A stretch of DNA of 64,000 nucleotides from Fluviicola sp. (GCF_029266855.1 NZ_JAQSWB010000003.1:1-64000), one strand, 5' to 3'; counted from the first letter of the stretch, positions 1 through 8,557 are shown. The notes: generated by a model from the sequence alone, not told the origin. A program made the numbers and translations.

Positions 1-699
1 AAGAACTGGTTGAGAACAGGAACCTACAATCCGGATCAGGCTACCGAGTGTGATCCATGGGCAGGCCCTGCCTATTTGAACCCATGTTGTTTCCCTGATG
101 AAGTTGGACGTGATCCGAAAGAACAATACAACAAATTATTGGGCGGTGGAATTGGTCCGCACAAACTGACAGGATATCAGTGTGATTTCATGCCGCTTGC
201 TTACCCTTCCAATTATACGGGAGCTGCAGTAGCGCGTTTGAATGCATCGATCAAATACTTGCCAAGTGTGGATATCGTAATGACACCGGATAAGTCCAAA
301 TGGACGCGTTGTGTGGTTGTTGAATTGGGTCGTGATGCCAACCTGAACCAGGGAGGCGGACAACCGGGAAGACTTCGTGCAGCACCATCGGTGAACAAAG
401 AAGGAAATCCGGATGGATCAGGAACAACAGGTATGGGCTGGTTCCCAGGATACGCCATTGACTTGGAGACAGGAGCACGTTTGCACATGGCTTTCGGAGA
501 GAATTCATTCCTTGGAGGTGACAATGGAGCAGACATGGTTTGGAATCCATCAGACAGAGAATTTGATGCGAATGGTCTTCCGGTATTCGGAGGTAACCAA
601 CCGATCTGGGTATTTGGAGTAAACATCAATAACGAAGGTTGTCCTTATTACGATGGGGTTAACACGTGGGTTTATGACCAATTCCAGACAGCTCTATGA
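1..699 (+). CDS. C-terminal part of a large secreted protein (5' end outside window)
   Basis: The reading frame is open from the first base, so the gene starts upstream of the window. The visible 232 residues are rich in Gly, Asn and Trp, with segments such as GMGWFPGYAIDLETG and GADMVWNPSDREFD that I associate with very large secreted Bacteroidota proteins carrying a T9SS-type C-terminal domain. It ends at TGA 697-699, which overlaps the ATG of the next frame (ATGA at 696). The next frame encodes exactly the type of sorting domain expected at the end of this kind of protein, so the two are probably one gene broken by a frameshift or internal deletion. Function is unknown. Confidence 0.7.
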   Translation, partial: KNWLRTGTYNPDQATECDPWAGPAYLNPCCFPDEVGRDPKEQYNKLLGGGIGPHKLTGYQCDFMPLAYPSNYTGAAVARLNASIKYLPSVDIVMTPDKSKWTRCVVVELGRDANLNQGGGQPGRLRAAPSVNKEGNPDGSGTTGMGWFPGYAIDLETGARLHMAFGENSFLGGDNGADMVWNPSDREFDANGLPVFGGNQPIWVFGVNINNEGCPYYDGVNTWVYDQFQTAL

Positions 700-1061
700 A
701 TGACTTACAGACAACAACAGCAAGCAGAGATGTATTGGCATCAGCATTGGATCTGATCAATGTGGTACCGAATCCATACTATGCGTTCTCAGAATATGAG
801 CGGAATAAGGTAGACAAACGCGTTAAGTTTGTAAACCTGCCGGAAGTGTGTACGGTTACAATTTATACGATGTCGGGTAAAATGGTGAATCAATTCAAGA
901 AAGATAATGCTCTGACTTTTATGGACTGGACACTGGCAAATAAGGCAGGAATCCCTGTTGCCTCGGGAGTATATTTAGTGCACGTGGAAGTGCCCGGAAT
1001 AGGTGAGAAGGTTCTCAAATCGTTTGTTGCAATGCGGGAACTGGATATCGAAGGATTTTAA
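696..1061 (+). CDS. T9SS-type C-terminal sorting domain, probably the displaced end of the preceding gene
   Basis: This 121-residue frame has no signal peptide. It begins with a short linker and then the phrase VVPNPYYAFSEYE, followed by a compact beta-rich domain (TVTIYTMSGKMVNQF, GIPVASGVYLVHVEVPG) ending in KVLKSFVAMRE. This is the FlgD-like/T9SS-type terminal domain found at the end of giant secreted Bacteroidota proteins. It overlaps the upstream frame by 4 bases (ATGA), so translational coupling is possible, but a lone sorting domain makes little biological sense. I infer a frameshift within one gene. Its stop overlaps by 3 bases the stop of the convergent small membrane gene. Confidence 0.65.
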   Translation: MNDLQTTTASRDVLASALDLINVVPNPYYAFSEYERNKVDKRVKFVNLPEVCTVTIYTMSGKMVNQFKKDNALTFMDWTLANKAGIPVASGVYLVHVEVPGIGEKVLKSFVAMRELDIEGF

Positions 1062-1264
1062 GATTCCAGAAATACCAGCAAGAACATTAATCCTAAGATC
1101 AATAGGAGTAAAAACAACTTCGGATCTCTGTATAAGGGTTTCTTGGGACGTTTTGCCAAACGCTCATATTTATGAGAAAGCGAGGCAAAATCCTTGTAAC
1201 GCACCATTTGTTCTTTGGTGGGTTCCTTTGATTTTTCGTTCGTTATTCTTTGAAATTTTCTCAT
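1058..1264 (-). CDS. Small tail-anchored membrane protein coupled to ECF sigma factor
   Basis: The product is 68 residues if started at the ATG overlapping the sigma-factor stop as ATGA (1261-1264); an in-frame start 15 bases upstream is less attractive. The N-terminal part is charged (lysine/arginine/glutamate rich) and the last ~18 residues are almost purely Leu, Ile, Phe, Met and Val, so the protein should be held in the inner membrane by its C-terminus with its head in the cytoplasm. Coupling to an ECF sigma gene is the classic position of an anti-sigma factor, but no zinc-binding or ASD motif is visible and the protein is very short. A role in controlling the sigma factor is inference only. 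Confidence 0.6.
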   Translation of the reverse strand: MRKFQRITNEKSKEPTKEQMVRYKDFASLSHKYERLAKRPKKPLYRDPKLFLLLLILGLMFLLVFLES

Positions 1265-1869
1265 GATTCGCGTTTCCAATTGGTGTTGATTTTTTCCAGT
1301 AAGCGATAAATTCTCATTTTTGCATTTGCTTCGCTAATTTGGTAGATATCTGCAATCTCTTTGAAACTGAGTTCCTGGAAAAACCGTAATTCTATTAAAT
1401 CTGTTTGAGTTTCATCTAAGTTATTGATTATTTCAATCAGTTGATCTAAATCTTCCTGTCGAACAGTGCTTTCACCACCTTCTTCCAGGATGGAATAAAG
1501 CTGTCGGTCACTTATTTCAACCGAGTAATTCTTCTTCTCGGATCGGAAGAACATGTTTACTTCGTTTTGAGCAATCCGGTAAAGCCAGGCACTGAAAGGA
1601 AGCCCTCTGTCTTCGTATTTGACAATGTTTGCCATCGCCTTCATAAAACATTGCTGCACCAAGTCTCCGGCTACTTCTTCGTTCCCTCCAAGTCGTTTGA
1701 AAATGAAACGGAAGATTTGTTCGAAATACCGTTCGTACAATGGCCCGAAATGACGATGGTCTTTTTGAGCGAGTTCAATTTGCTGGGCTTCGTTAAATGC
1801 AGTATATGTTTTCTTTTTAAACAAAGTCTGGGTTTTGATAGAGAATGTAGTGTTTTGGAAAAGTAACAA
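1261..1869 (-). CDS. ECF-type RNA polymerase sigma-70 factor
   Basis: Region 2 is visible as FGPLYERYFEQIFRFIFKRL, then a region rich in acidic residues and LPFSAWLYRIAQNEV (2.4-like). Region 4 follows after an acidic linker: LIELRFFQELSFKEIADI and the recognition helix SEANAKMRIYRLLEKI. About 200 residues is normal for the family. No ATG lies at the N-terminus: the open frame begins with TTG at 1869 and another TTG at 1824 would give a start just before FKKKTYTAF, so the start is uncertain. Downstream, a small membrane protein overlaps by ATGA. Target promoters are unknown. Confidence 0.88.
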   Translation of the reverse strand: MLLFQNTTFSIKTQTLFKKKTYTAFNEAQQIELAQKDHRHFGPLYERYFEQIFRFIFKRLGGNEEVAGDLVQQCFMKAMANIVKYEDRGLPFSAWLYRIAQNEVNMFFRSEKKNYSVEISDRQLYSILEEGGESTVRQEDLDQLIEIINNLDETQTDLIELRFFQELSFKEIADIYQISEANAKMRIYRLLEKINTNWKRES

Positions 1870-1873
1870 GAAA

Positions 1874-1898
1874 AATTACGAATGCCTAATTCGTAATT
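1874..1898. repeat. Perfect 10-bp inverted repeat at the end of the alkD-like gene
   Basis: AATTACGAAT and ATTCGTAATT are separated by 5 bases. The right arm runs into the stop codon of the alkD-like gene (minus strand), and the element lies just upstream of the sigma-factor gene. There is a short A-run on the sigma-gene side, so on the minus strand the hairpin is followed by a few T residues and may act as a weak terminator. Related AATTCGTAA words occur at 10058-10097. Confidence 0.5.
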
Positions 1899-2574
1899 AA
1901 TCCAAGTATTTACTCGCTTCTCTAAGGGCAAGGCCTTTAATCGGATTGTTGGCAAGGATCCGCACCACTTCCTGCGGTTTGTATTTTGATAATTGTCTGA
2001 GTGACCAGCCGATAGCTTTTTGAATAAAAAACTCCTTATTTACATTCATTTGCCGGATCAAACTTTCCAGGTAGTCGATGTCAACCTGGTCTTTGTATTT
2101 TAACTGATAGATCAAGCAAGAACGCTGTAACCAAAAGGAGTCATGGTGACGCCATTTTTCAAAAGTTTCCCTTGCCTTTTCAGGAAACATCAAAGCCCAC
2201 TTTCCAAGGTAATTGGAAGCAATGGCATCTACACTGTCCCACCAGGATTTTTCATTAAGCATCCATTCCAGTTCGACAGCATCTTCTTCTGAATAGCATT
2301 TTTTCGGCCAGGAGTTCAAGAAGTCTATTGCCACATAATGGTAATCGCGCTCTTCTTTATCCCAAAGAGCGCGAATAATTAACCATCTAAGCTTTCTATC
2401 TTCTAAAGTTTTGAGTGAATCGATCCAGCTTTTCTGAGCGCCCCTTCGAATTTCGGTTTTCATCCCAATGAATGAAAACTGGTCTCTCATGTATGCACTG
2501 GCTGTTTGAGCACGCCCGGCATTACGGAAAGGTTCGAAAAGTTCTTCCAGCTGGCGGATCGTCTCCTCAATCAT
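1897..2574 (-). CDS. DNA alkylation repair protein, AlkD-like HEAT-repeat glycosylase
   Basis: The 225-residue helical protein carries the signatures of the AlkD family: RDQFSFIGMKTEIRR near residue 30, WWDSVDAIASNYLGKW around 115 and FFIQKAIGWSLRQLSKYKP around 175, ending in ALREASKYLD. These enzymes remove N3- and N7-alkylated purines without flipping the base. The length fits the family. Only 3 bases separate its start from the stop of the carbonic anhydrase gene upstream, so it is probably co-transcribed with sulP and the anhydrase, although the functional link is not obvious. Confidence 0.88.
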   Translation of the reverse strand: MIEETIRQLEELFEPFRNAGRAQTASAYMRDQFSFIGMKTEIRRGAQKSWIDSLKTLEDRKLRWLIIRALWDKEERDYHYVAIDFLNSWPKKCYSEEDAVELEWMLNEKSWWDSVDAIASNYLGKWALMFPEKARETFEKWRHHDSFWLQRSCLIYQLKYKDQVDIDYLESLIRQMNVNKEFFIQKAIGWSLRQLSKYKPQEVVRILANNPIKGLALREASKYLD

Positions 2575-2577
2575 ACA

Positions 2578-3204
2578 TTAAAACTGGTAAAACTGGAAAA
2601 CAGGTTTCAGATCAGTTGCACTGTTGATGGATGTATTCAGGTCTCTTAATTTACCATCATTCAAACTGTAAACCAGCGCATGAATTTCCAACGGATTTCC
2701 TTGGCTCCATTCTTCCTGGATAAAAGAGATCTTAGCCATGTTGACAGATTGCTGAATCGCATTTAATTCAACCAGACGATCTGTGCGGTCATCCATATCG
2801 GAAATAGCTTCCAGTTCTGCTTGGTTCTTTAAATAAACGTTCTTGATACTTACCAGCCAGTTGTCCAGGAAACCGAAACTATTGTTGCTCATTGCAGCAG
2901 CAACGCCACCGCAGCCATAATGGCCTACAACTAAAATGTGTTTTACTTTCAGATACTTTACCGCGTAGTAAACCACGCTCAATAGGTTCATGTCCGAATT
3001 AATAACCTGGTTGGCAATGTTTCGTTGTACAAAAATACTTCCCGGGGGAAGATTTACGATTTCATTTGCAGGAACACGGCTGTCGGAACAACCAATCCAT
3101 AAATATTCAGGTGTTTGTCCTTTAGACAAGTTGTCAAAAAAAGCAGGGTCTTTAGCAAGTGTATCTTCTACCCATTTTTTATTTCCTTCAAATATCTCTT
3201 TCAT
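2578..3204 (-). CDS. Beta-class carbonic anhydrase
   Basis: The zinc ligands and catalytic dyad of the beta class are present: C39-S-D41-S-R43, then H95 and C98 in GHYGCGG. The protein (208 residues) lacks a signal peptide, so it acts in the cytoplasm, interconverting CO2 and bicarbonate. It begins inside the last 17 bases of the SulP transporter gene. SulP-type anion transporters and carbonic anhydrases are repeatedly linked or fused in bacteria, so the pair most likely serves bicarbonate uptake and retention. The reading is strong; the physiological substrate of the neighbouring transporter is inferred. Confidence 0.95.
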   Translation of the reverse strand: MKEIFEGNKKWVEDTLAKDPAFFDNLSKGQTPEYLWIGCSDSRVPANEIVNLPPGSIFVQRNIANQVINSDMNLLSVVYYAVKYLKVKHILVVGHYGCGGVAAAMSNNSFGFLDNWLVSIKNVYLKNQAELEAISDMDDRTDRLVELNAIQQSVNMAKISFIQEEWSQGNPLEIHALVYSLNDGKLRDLNTSINSATDLKPVFQFYQF

Positions 3205-4714
3205 CTTCTAATTCTATTGGTTTAATAATTTCAATTTCAATGTTTTTGTCTTTTGCTCGTATTTTAAAGTCTTCGATAGACTCGATGATATCGTTTGACA
3301 CGAATTTGGCTTCACTTTGGTCGATAATTACCGTCACACCATTCGGAATCTTCAACAGAGTCTCAATCAATGATGCTTTATTCAGGAAAGTCATGTGTTC
3401 CGTTAGGCGTACATGATAAATTTCTCCTTCTACGGAAAGGTAATGAGATAATTTATAATTGTAATACAGGATCACCAAAAATGAAACCGCCAGTCCAATC
3501 CCGATTCCGTAAAGTAAATTGGTAAACAGAATTCCACCGATGGTTGCTATGAACGGAATAAACTGAAGCCAGCCTTCCTTGAAAACCTTTTTAAATAAAG
3601 CTGGTTTTGCCAGTTTGAATCCAACCATGATGAGTATCGCTGCAAGAGATGCATACGGAACAAAGTTGAATACACTTGGAATGGTAAGAACTGTTACGGC
3701 GATCAGAAGACCGTGAAAAATGGTTGCCAGTTTGTTGGTTCCTCCTGAATTGACGTTGGCAGATGTTCGAACGACAACTTGGGTCACGGGAAGTCCGCCA
3801 ATAAGTCCTGAAGCCATATTTCCGATTCCCTGCGCTACGAGTTCCCGGTCAACGGGCGTGATTCGTTTCTTCGGGTCCAGTTTATCCGAGGCATCCACAC
3901 TCAAAAGTGATTCGAGGCTGGCTACAATTGCCAGGGTGGCTGCTGTCAGGTAAATTTTGTAGTTTCCTAAATGGCTGAAATCCGGAAATGTAAATAATTC
4001 ACCAAAAGATTTTCCGTCGATTCCCAGATCCACCCGGTGGTTCGGAATTAATTCCCAGGAAGTCCCTTGAAGTGAAATAGTGGCAACAATCCCGATCAGT
4101 ACAACGATCAGCGGGCCGGGAATAAATTTCAGAAAAGTGTTTTGAATACGTTTGTTATCCCATAAAATCAGCACAGCAATTGAAACTACGCAAATAAGAA
4201 TTGCAGGAAGAGAGATGTAATTCAAACTGTAAAAAAGTTCCGAAAATGTATTGTGTCCGTCGGCTTGAAAGAATGATTCGTCTCCTTCAAAATCAGCGTC
4301 ATAACCAACAGCATGCGGGATTTGCTTGAAAATGATCAGAAGTCCTATTGCCGCTAACATTCCTTTGATTACTACGTTAGGAAAATAGTAGGAAATAAAT
4401 CCTGCTTTGACAATCCCGAGTATGATCTGAAAGACTCCGGCAAATACCACTGCGGAAAGGAATATCTCGTAAGAACCCAAATCGCCGATGGCGGTCGCTA
4501 CAATGGCTGTTAATCCTGCTGCAGGACCGGCAACTCCGATAGCGGACCCGGAAATACTTCCAACAACAATCCCTCCTATAATCCCTGCAATCAATCCTGA
4601 AAATACAGGAGCCTCAGAGGCTAAGGCAATCCCTAAACAAAGCGGGACCGCAACTAAAAATACAACCAAGCCGGCAGGAATATCCTGCTTCCAGGTTTGA
4701 AATAAATTTTTCAT
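3188..4714 (-). CDS. SulP-family anion (probably bicarbonate) transporter
   Basis: The 508-residue inner-membrane protein starts with the SulP N-terminus (WKQDIPAGLVVFLVAVPLCLGIALASEAP begins near residue 8; GVAGPAAGLTAIV near 60) and has about 10-12 hydrophobic segments. It contains a characteristic NMASGLIGGLPVTQVVVRTSANVNSG stretch (shown only in part: GLIGGLPVTQVVVRTSA). The last ~90 residues resemble a short STAS domain (VTVIIDQSEAKFVSNDIIE). It overlaps the carbonic anhydrase gene by 17 bases, which favours bicarbonate over sulfate as substrate. A short AT-rich gap separates it from a small exported protein gene upstream. Confidence 0.93.
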   Translation of the reverse strand: MKNLFQTWKQDIPAGLVVFLVAVPLCLGIALASEAPVFSGLIAGIIGGIVVGSISGSAIGVAGPAAGLTAIVATAIGDLGSYEIFLSAVVFAGVFQIILGIVKAGFISYYFPNVVIKGMLAAIGLLIIFKQIPHAVGYDADFEGDESFFQADGHNTFSELFYSLNYISLPAILICVVSIAVLILWDNKRIQNTFLKFIPGPLIVVLIGIVATISLQGTSWELIPNHRVDLGIDGKSFGELFTFPDFSHLGNYKIYLTAATLAIVASLESLLSVDASDKLDPKKRITPVDRELVAQGIGNMASGLIGGLPVTQVVVRTSANVNSGGTNKLATIFHGLLIAVTVLTIPSVFNFVPYASLAAILIMVGFKLAKPALFKKVFKEGWLQFIPFIATIGGILFTNLLYGIGIGLAVSFLVILYYNYKLSHYLSVEGEIYHVRLTEHMTFLNKASLIETLLKIPNGVTVIIDQSEAKFVSNDIIESIEDFKIRAKDKNIEIEIIKPIELEDERDI

Positions 4715-4748
4715 GAAAAATTAATAATGAATAACTAAATAATTGGTG

Positions 4749-5108
4749 TTAGCTCAATTCAAAATCAATTTCTGGAGGATTGTCCAAGGGGGCTTTCTTG
4801 GAACCATTGGTTTTATCGGTGATAACCGAAAAATTGCTTTTCTGAATCCGTTTCAGATCGAAGTCGAAGCCAAAAAGTGAGGTGTGTTCTGCCAAATGAA
4901 GCTCTTCTTCCAAAAGATTGATGGCTCTTTTACTGCTTCCGTTGTTGTTTTCATCCGGATCGGAATCTCGCTCTTCACTATCATCCTCTTCGGAAGACAG
5001 GGCGATTGATTCTTTATTGTCCATATATGTCCAGACGAAATTTCCCACTAAATTGCTTGTTAGTGACAAAAAACAAATAAGAGAAATTAAACGTAATCTT
5101 CTAAACAC
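4749..5108 (-). CDS. Small exported acidic protein of unknown function
   Basis: I place the start at GTG 5108, giving FRRLRLISLICFLSLTSN, a good signal-peptide-like N-terminus; the longer open frame begins with TTG at 5144 and adds 12 residues. After a membrane-spanning or cleaved segment the protein is strongly acidic (SSEEDDSEERDSDPDENNN), followed by a region with no motif I recognise and a C-terminus ending in DFELS. It lies 34 bases upstream of sulP on the same strand and may be expressed with it. No function can be assigned. Confidence 0.55.
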   Translation of the reverse strand: MFRRLRLISLICFLSLTSNLVGNFVWTYMDNKESIALSSEEDDSEERDSDPDENNNGSSKRAINLLEEELHLAEHTSLFGFDFDLKRIQKSNFSVITDKTNGSKKAPLDNPPEIDFELS

Positions 5109-5371
5109 GGTGTAAATATAATTACTAAAAGAAAGTTGCGGCAAAGCGCTTATACTTTTTTTGTTAAAAAAACAGTACGAGATAATTCCCCCACTTTTGT
5201 TTAATTACTGTCTTTCAACTAATTTAGCCGAAAAATTAGTAGATTGACAGACCTTGGTTTGTTAATCTAACCGAATGGTTTGAAATATTCACCGGTAAAA
5301 CAGCAGAATTCTCCCAATAGAAATGAATCAGCTGAGGCTGGTAATCAGATGATTGGTTCAAAAGAACAAGT

Positions 5372-5938
5372 ATGACAAAAGCAGATTTGCGTCAAAAATA
5401 TAAAGAAAAGAGACTTCAACTTTCTCCGGGTGAGATTGAGCGGCTTTCGGAAACGATTGTCGAACAGGCATTGACTCATTTCCAACTTTCTGAAAAAACG
5501 ATTTCTTTATTTCTTCCCATCGAAAGACAACGAGAAGTAAATACTTACATCCTTTTGGAAAGAGCTATGGGAATCGGAGCAACGGTGGCCGTCCCGAAAA
5601 CGAATTTGGAAACCATGGAAATGCGCCATTATCTTTTTGAATCCACGGATCAACTGGAGGTGAATCAAAGAGGGATTCCGGAACCTAAAAAAGGAAAAGT
5701 AATTGCTGCTGACCGCTTCGACATTGTTTTTGTCCCTCTTTTGGCTGCCGACGTGAAAGGTAATCGGGTAGGCTACGGGAAAGGATTCTATGACCGTTTC
5801 CTTCGTAAATGCGCACCGAATTGCATCTTTGTCGGCTTACATTACTTTGATCCGGAACCTAAAATCGAAGATGTTTTGCCAACTGATATCCGTTTGAATG
5901 CTTTGGTTACTCCAACTAAAGTGATTCGTTTCGATTAA
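5372..5938 (+). CDS. 5-formyltetrahydrofolate cyclo-ligase
   Basis: The 188-residue cytoplasmic enzyme converts 5-formyl-THF to 5,10-methenyl-THF using ATP. It shows the family pattern: a basic N-terminus (KADLRQKYKEKRLQLSP), FLPIERQREVNT for folate and ATP contacts, and the signature GNRVGYGKGFYDRFL near residue 130. The length is typical. It stands alone between two divergently or separately arranged units, so it is probably monocistronic. No nearby folate gene is seen. Confidence 0.94.
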   Translation: MTKADLRQKYKEKRLQLSPGEIERLSETIVEQALTHFQLSEKTISLFLPIERQREVNTYILLERAMGIGATVAVPKTNLETMEMRHYLFESTDQLEVNQRGIPEPKKGKVIAADRFDIVFVPLLAADVKGNRVGYGKGFYDRFLRKCAPNCIFVGLHYFDPEPKIEDVLPTDIRLNALVTPTKVIRFD

Positions 5939-6054
5939 AATTAAACAGTTTTTTTCAGAATTTATTCGGTACCTATTTTGCAATTGGTTCACAATGAATT
6001 AAATTGTTTGTCCAGATAAGAAACAAATTTATCAAAACGCGCGTTTAAGGAAGT

Positions 6055-6615
6055 GTGAAATACGGTTTACTGATCATATGGCTTCTTCTTTCTGTTTCAT
6101 TTTCCGAAGTGAAGCAGACCTCTTTTAAATATGTTTTTGGTGCACGTATATCGATAGGTGTAAATTCAAGTACGGTAAGTTTTGTAGCCATGAAGTACTC
6201 CGATGACGGGATTCTCAGAGCAAAACGATATTATACCAGCAGGGATGAATTTATTAAGGTTCTGAGTGGTTACTGGCCAAGTCCCTTCAACCCGGATAAA
6301 ATTGACTATTTCAAGGCAAACAGGATAATAGGGGGTGTTTTTGTAAACGATACTATTCGGGTAGAAGTAGGCTATTGTCCTGCATTGGACAGTCTGTGGA
6401 AGATTCGCTTTTCAGATTGGCCATATCACGGAAGAAATGAAGCCGGTTGGAGCCTGAACAAAGCACGTCCGAGTTTGAAACAGGAAGAATATCTGGCTAA
6501 AAGATACAATATCAAACAATTGGATTTTGATTATATAGTAGATACCAATTTCTGGAAGCTGTTATATGATGTTACCGATTCAACCTGGATCGAGAACTAC
6601 AAATTTATTCAATAA
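6055..6615 (+). CDS. Exported protein of unknown function
   Basis: The frame begins with GTG, preceded by AAGGAA at a suitable distance. The first ~18 residues (KYGLLIIWLLLSVSFS) are a signal peptide or single anchor. The remainder is 165 residues with many aromatic and charged residues, two Trp-rich spots (SGYWPSPFNPDK, RFSDWPYHG) and no family I recognise. The gene is followed at once by a strong bidirectional hairpin, so it is a single-gene unit. The protein is presumably periplasmic or on the cell surface. Confidence 0.7.
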   Translation: MKYGLLIIWLLLSVSFSEVKQTSFKYVFGARISIGVNSSTVSFVAMKYSDDGILRAKRYYTSRDEFIKVLSGYWPSPFNPDKIDYFKANRIIGGVFVNDTIRVEVGYCPALDSLWKIRFSDWPYHGRNEAGWSLNKARPSLKQEEYLAKRYNIKQLDFDYIVDTNFWKLLYDVTDSTWIENYKFIQ

Positions 6616-6653
6616 AAACGTAGAGGCGCGATTAATCGCGCCTCTACGTTTTT
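6614..6653. terminator. Perfect bidirectional terminator hairpin
   Basis: Nearly 40 bases form a perfect palindrome, with A-run on the left and T-run on the right, arms running from ACGTAGAGGCGCGATT to its complement. It lies between the convergent exported-protein gene and the GT2 gene and can stop transcription from both sides. The core GCGATTAATCGC is identical to that of the palindrome at 8732-8761. Confidence 0.85.
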
Positions 6654-6667
6654 ATATTTGATTGATT

Positions 6668-8557
6668 TTATCCTCTTCTCAATTCTTTTATTGAATTGAA
6701 GAATATAATTCCGTATCCGATTGTAAGCATTAAATGGAAGGGAACCATTCCCAAATCTCCGTAAATGGATCTGTTCACAACGGTAAATCCGAATACGCAC
6801 ATTAAAATTCCTTCTCCGATCGTGATCAGGGAAATACTTTTCTTATCGTATTTATTTCCTTTGAATTCATTTTTCTTGCTAACGTTGAATTTAGGCGTTC
6901 TGACGAACGAACTCTTAATTCCCATAAATCCTTCCAGTACTGCAATTGTATTGGCTAAGGACAGCCCCAGGGAGACTGTAAGGAATAAGAAGAAACGCCC
7001 GATGAAACGAAAGAATGAAGTGACCTTGTTTGCTGTTTTGTCACGGTATGCAAGCCAGTAATAATACATCAGGAACACCGTACTCAGGATAAACACCGAA
7101 CCGTATTGGATTACGTAGTTCAAATCGGAGAAGCTGTCTTTAATTTGTAGAACCACCAAACTCAGTAATGACATGATCAAAATGAACATGAATACAGATG
7201 AGTTGAACAAATGTGCCATTCCATGAACCCGGTCGGAAAGCCGTACATTTTTAAATGTCAGGATCGTTTTCCACATTTTAACGAAACATTCAGCTCCGCC
7301 TTTCATCCAGCGATGCTGTTGTGCTTTCAATGCGGACATGGTAATCGGTAATTCGGCTGGAGCTACTACGTCTTCCAGGTACTTGAATTTCCATCCTCTT
7401 AATTGGGCACGGTAACTCAAATCCAAATCTTCAGTCAGGGTGTCGTGTTCCCAGCCACCTGCACTTTCAATACACTTTTTGCGCCAAATACCACCGGTAC
7501 CGTTAAAGTTGATGAAATGTCCTGCTGCATTACGTCCTCCCTGCTCAGCAGCAAAGTGACCGTTCAAACCAAATGCCTGCAATTCGGTAAGCATGGAATA
7601 TGTCTTGTTTAAATGTCCCCAGCGTGTCTGTACAACTCCGATGTTATCATCTTCAAAATAAGGCATGGTGCGTTGTAACCAGTCGCTTTCCGGAACGAAA
7701 TCGGCATCAAAGATCGCGATAAACTCACCTTGTACTTTGTTCATCGCTGAATCCAAAGCTCCGGCCTTGTACCCGGTTCTGTCCACGCGGTGTATGTGTT
7801 CTATCCGGATTCCGCGGGCAGCTACTTCAGCTACTTTTTTAGCAATCAGGTCTTTGGTCTCGTCCGTTGAATCATCCAGTACCTGGATGTCGAATTTGTC
7901 TCTTGGGTAATCAAATGCTGCTGCTGCTTCAATGATCCGGTCGGCAACATACATTTCATTGTACATCGGTAACTGAATAGTAACTGTTTTGGCAGTGTCC
8001 GGGTTATAAACCGGTTTGACTTCCTCTGACTTGCGTTTTTTGCTTTTTGCATATGCAATAGACAGCGAAAGTTGTAGCAAGGAATAAATGAATACCAGAA
8101 CCAAACAAAACCCGTAAATCACCAATACTGCTTTTGCTGTGAAGTGTGACCAATAATTTTCTGTTCCGTTCCAATCTCCCCAGTTAAACATCCACGTTAC
8201 TTTCGTAGAAGTTTTAAACGGGTTTTTCGGATCCATTTTATATTCACCCGTATGATCAGAGTCTATTTTAATGGTGAATATTTCCTGCTTGTATTTTTTG
8301 TTTGACACAGATAGTTCAAAAACGGTCGTATCTGTATTTGCCAGCAATTCAACATTCTGAAACAAGAACTTACCATCTTCATTCGTAATGGCCTGATAGG
8401 TTTTACCTGTTTTTTGGTTGACTAATTGAACGGGAACATCTTCAGAAGGTCCTTTTGTCCTGTAATCCTGGTAGTAACCAGAAACATCGCGTGTGATTTG
8501 TCCGAAGACAGAAAGCGTGAATACCGCGCAAAATAAAACAAGTAAAGACCTTGTCAT
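6668..8557 (-). CDS. Membrane glycosyltransferase family 2 (cellulose/mannan synthase-like) with N-terminal periplasmic domain
   Basis: Residues 1-19 form a signal peptide ending in VFG-Q. Residues 20-115 form a small beta-sandwich-like region (QAITNEDGKFLFQNVEL) resembling the carboxypeptidase-regulatory/Ig-like fold. A membrane helix lies around 145-170, then the GT2 catalytic domain with DDSTDET, AIFDADFVP, LTEDLDLSYR and the QQHRWMKGG motif of processive synthases. Four or five membrane helices end the protein. Such enzymes polymerise a beta-glycan from a nucleotide sugar and pass it through the membrane. The extracytoplasmic N-terminal domain is unusual, and the glycan is unknown. The gene is probably monocistronic. 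Confidence 0.88.
   Translation of the reverse strand: MTRSLLVLFCAVFTLSVFGQITRDVSGYYQDYRTKGPSEDVPVQLVNQKTGKTYQAITNEDGKFLFQNVELLANTDTTVFELSVSNKKYKQEIFTIKIDSDHTGEYKMDPKNPFKTSTKVTWMFNWGDWNGTENYWSHFTAKAVLVIYGFCLVLVFIYSLLQLSLSIAYAKSKKRKSEEVKPVYNPDTAKTVTIQLPMYNEMYVADRIIEAAAAFDYPRDKFDIQVLDDSTDETKDLIAKKVAEVAARGIRIEHIHRVDRTGYKAGALDSAMNKVQGEFIAIFDADFVPESDWLQRTMPYFEDDNIGVVQTRWGHLNKTYSMLTELQAFGLNGHFAAEQGGRNAAGHFINFNGTGGIWRKKCIESAGGWEHDTLTEDLDLSYRAQLRGWKFKYLEDVVAPAELPITMSALKAQQHRWMKGGAECFVKMWKTILTFKNVRLSDRVHGMAHLFNSSVFMFILIMSLLSLVVLQIKDSFSDLNYVIQYGSVFILSTVFLMYYYWLAYRDKTANKVTSFFRFIGRFFLFLTVSLGLSLANTIAVLEGFMGIKSSFVRTPKFNVSKKNEFKGNKYDKKSISLITIGEGILMCVFGFTVVNRSIYGDLGMVPFHLMLTIGYGIIFFNSIKELRRG

Noticed and set aside
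4749-5144. Long form of the small exported acidic protein starting at TTG 5144
   Set aside because: The GTG at 5108 gives a more normal signal peptide; the extra 12 residues add nothing typical.
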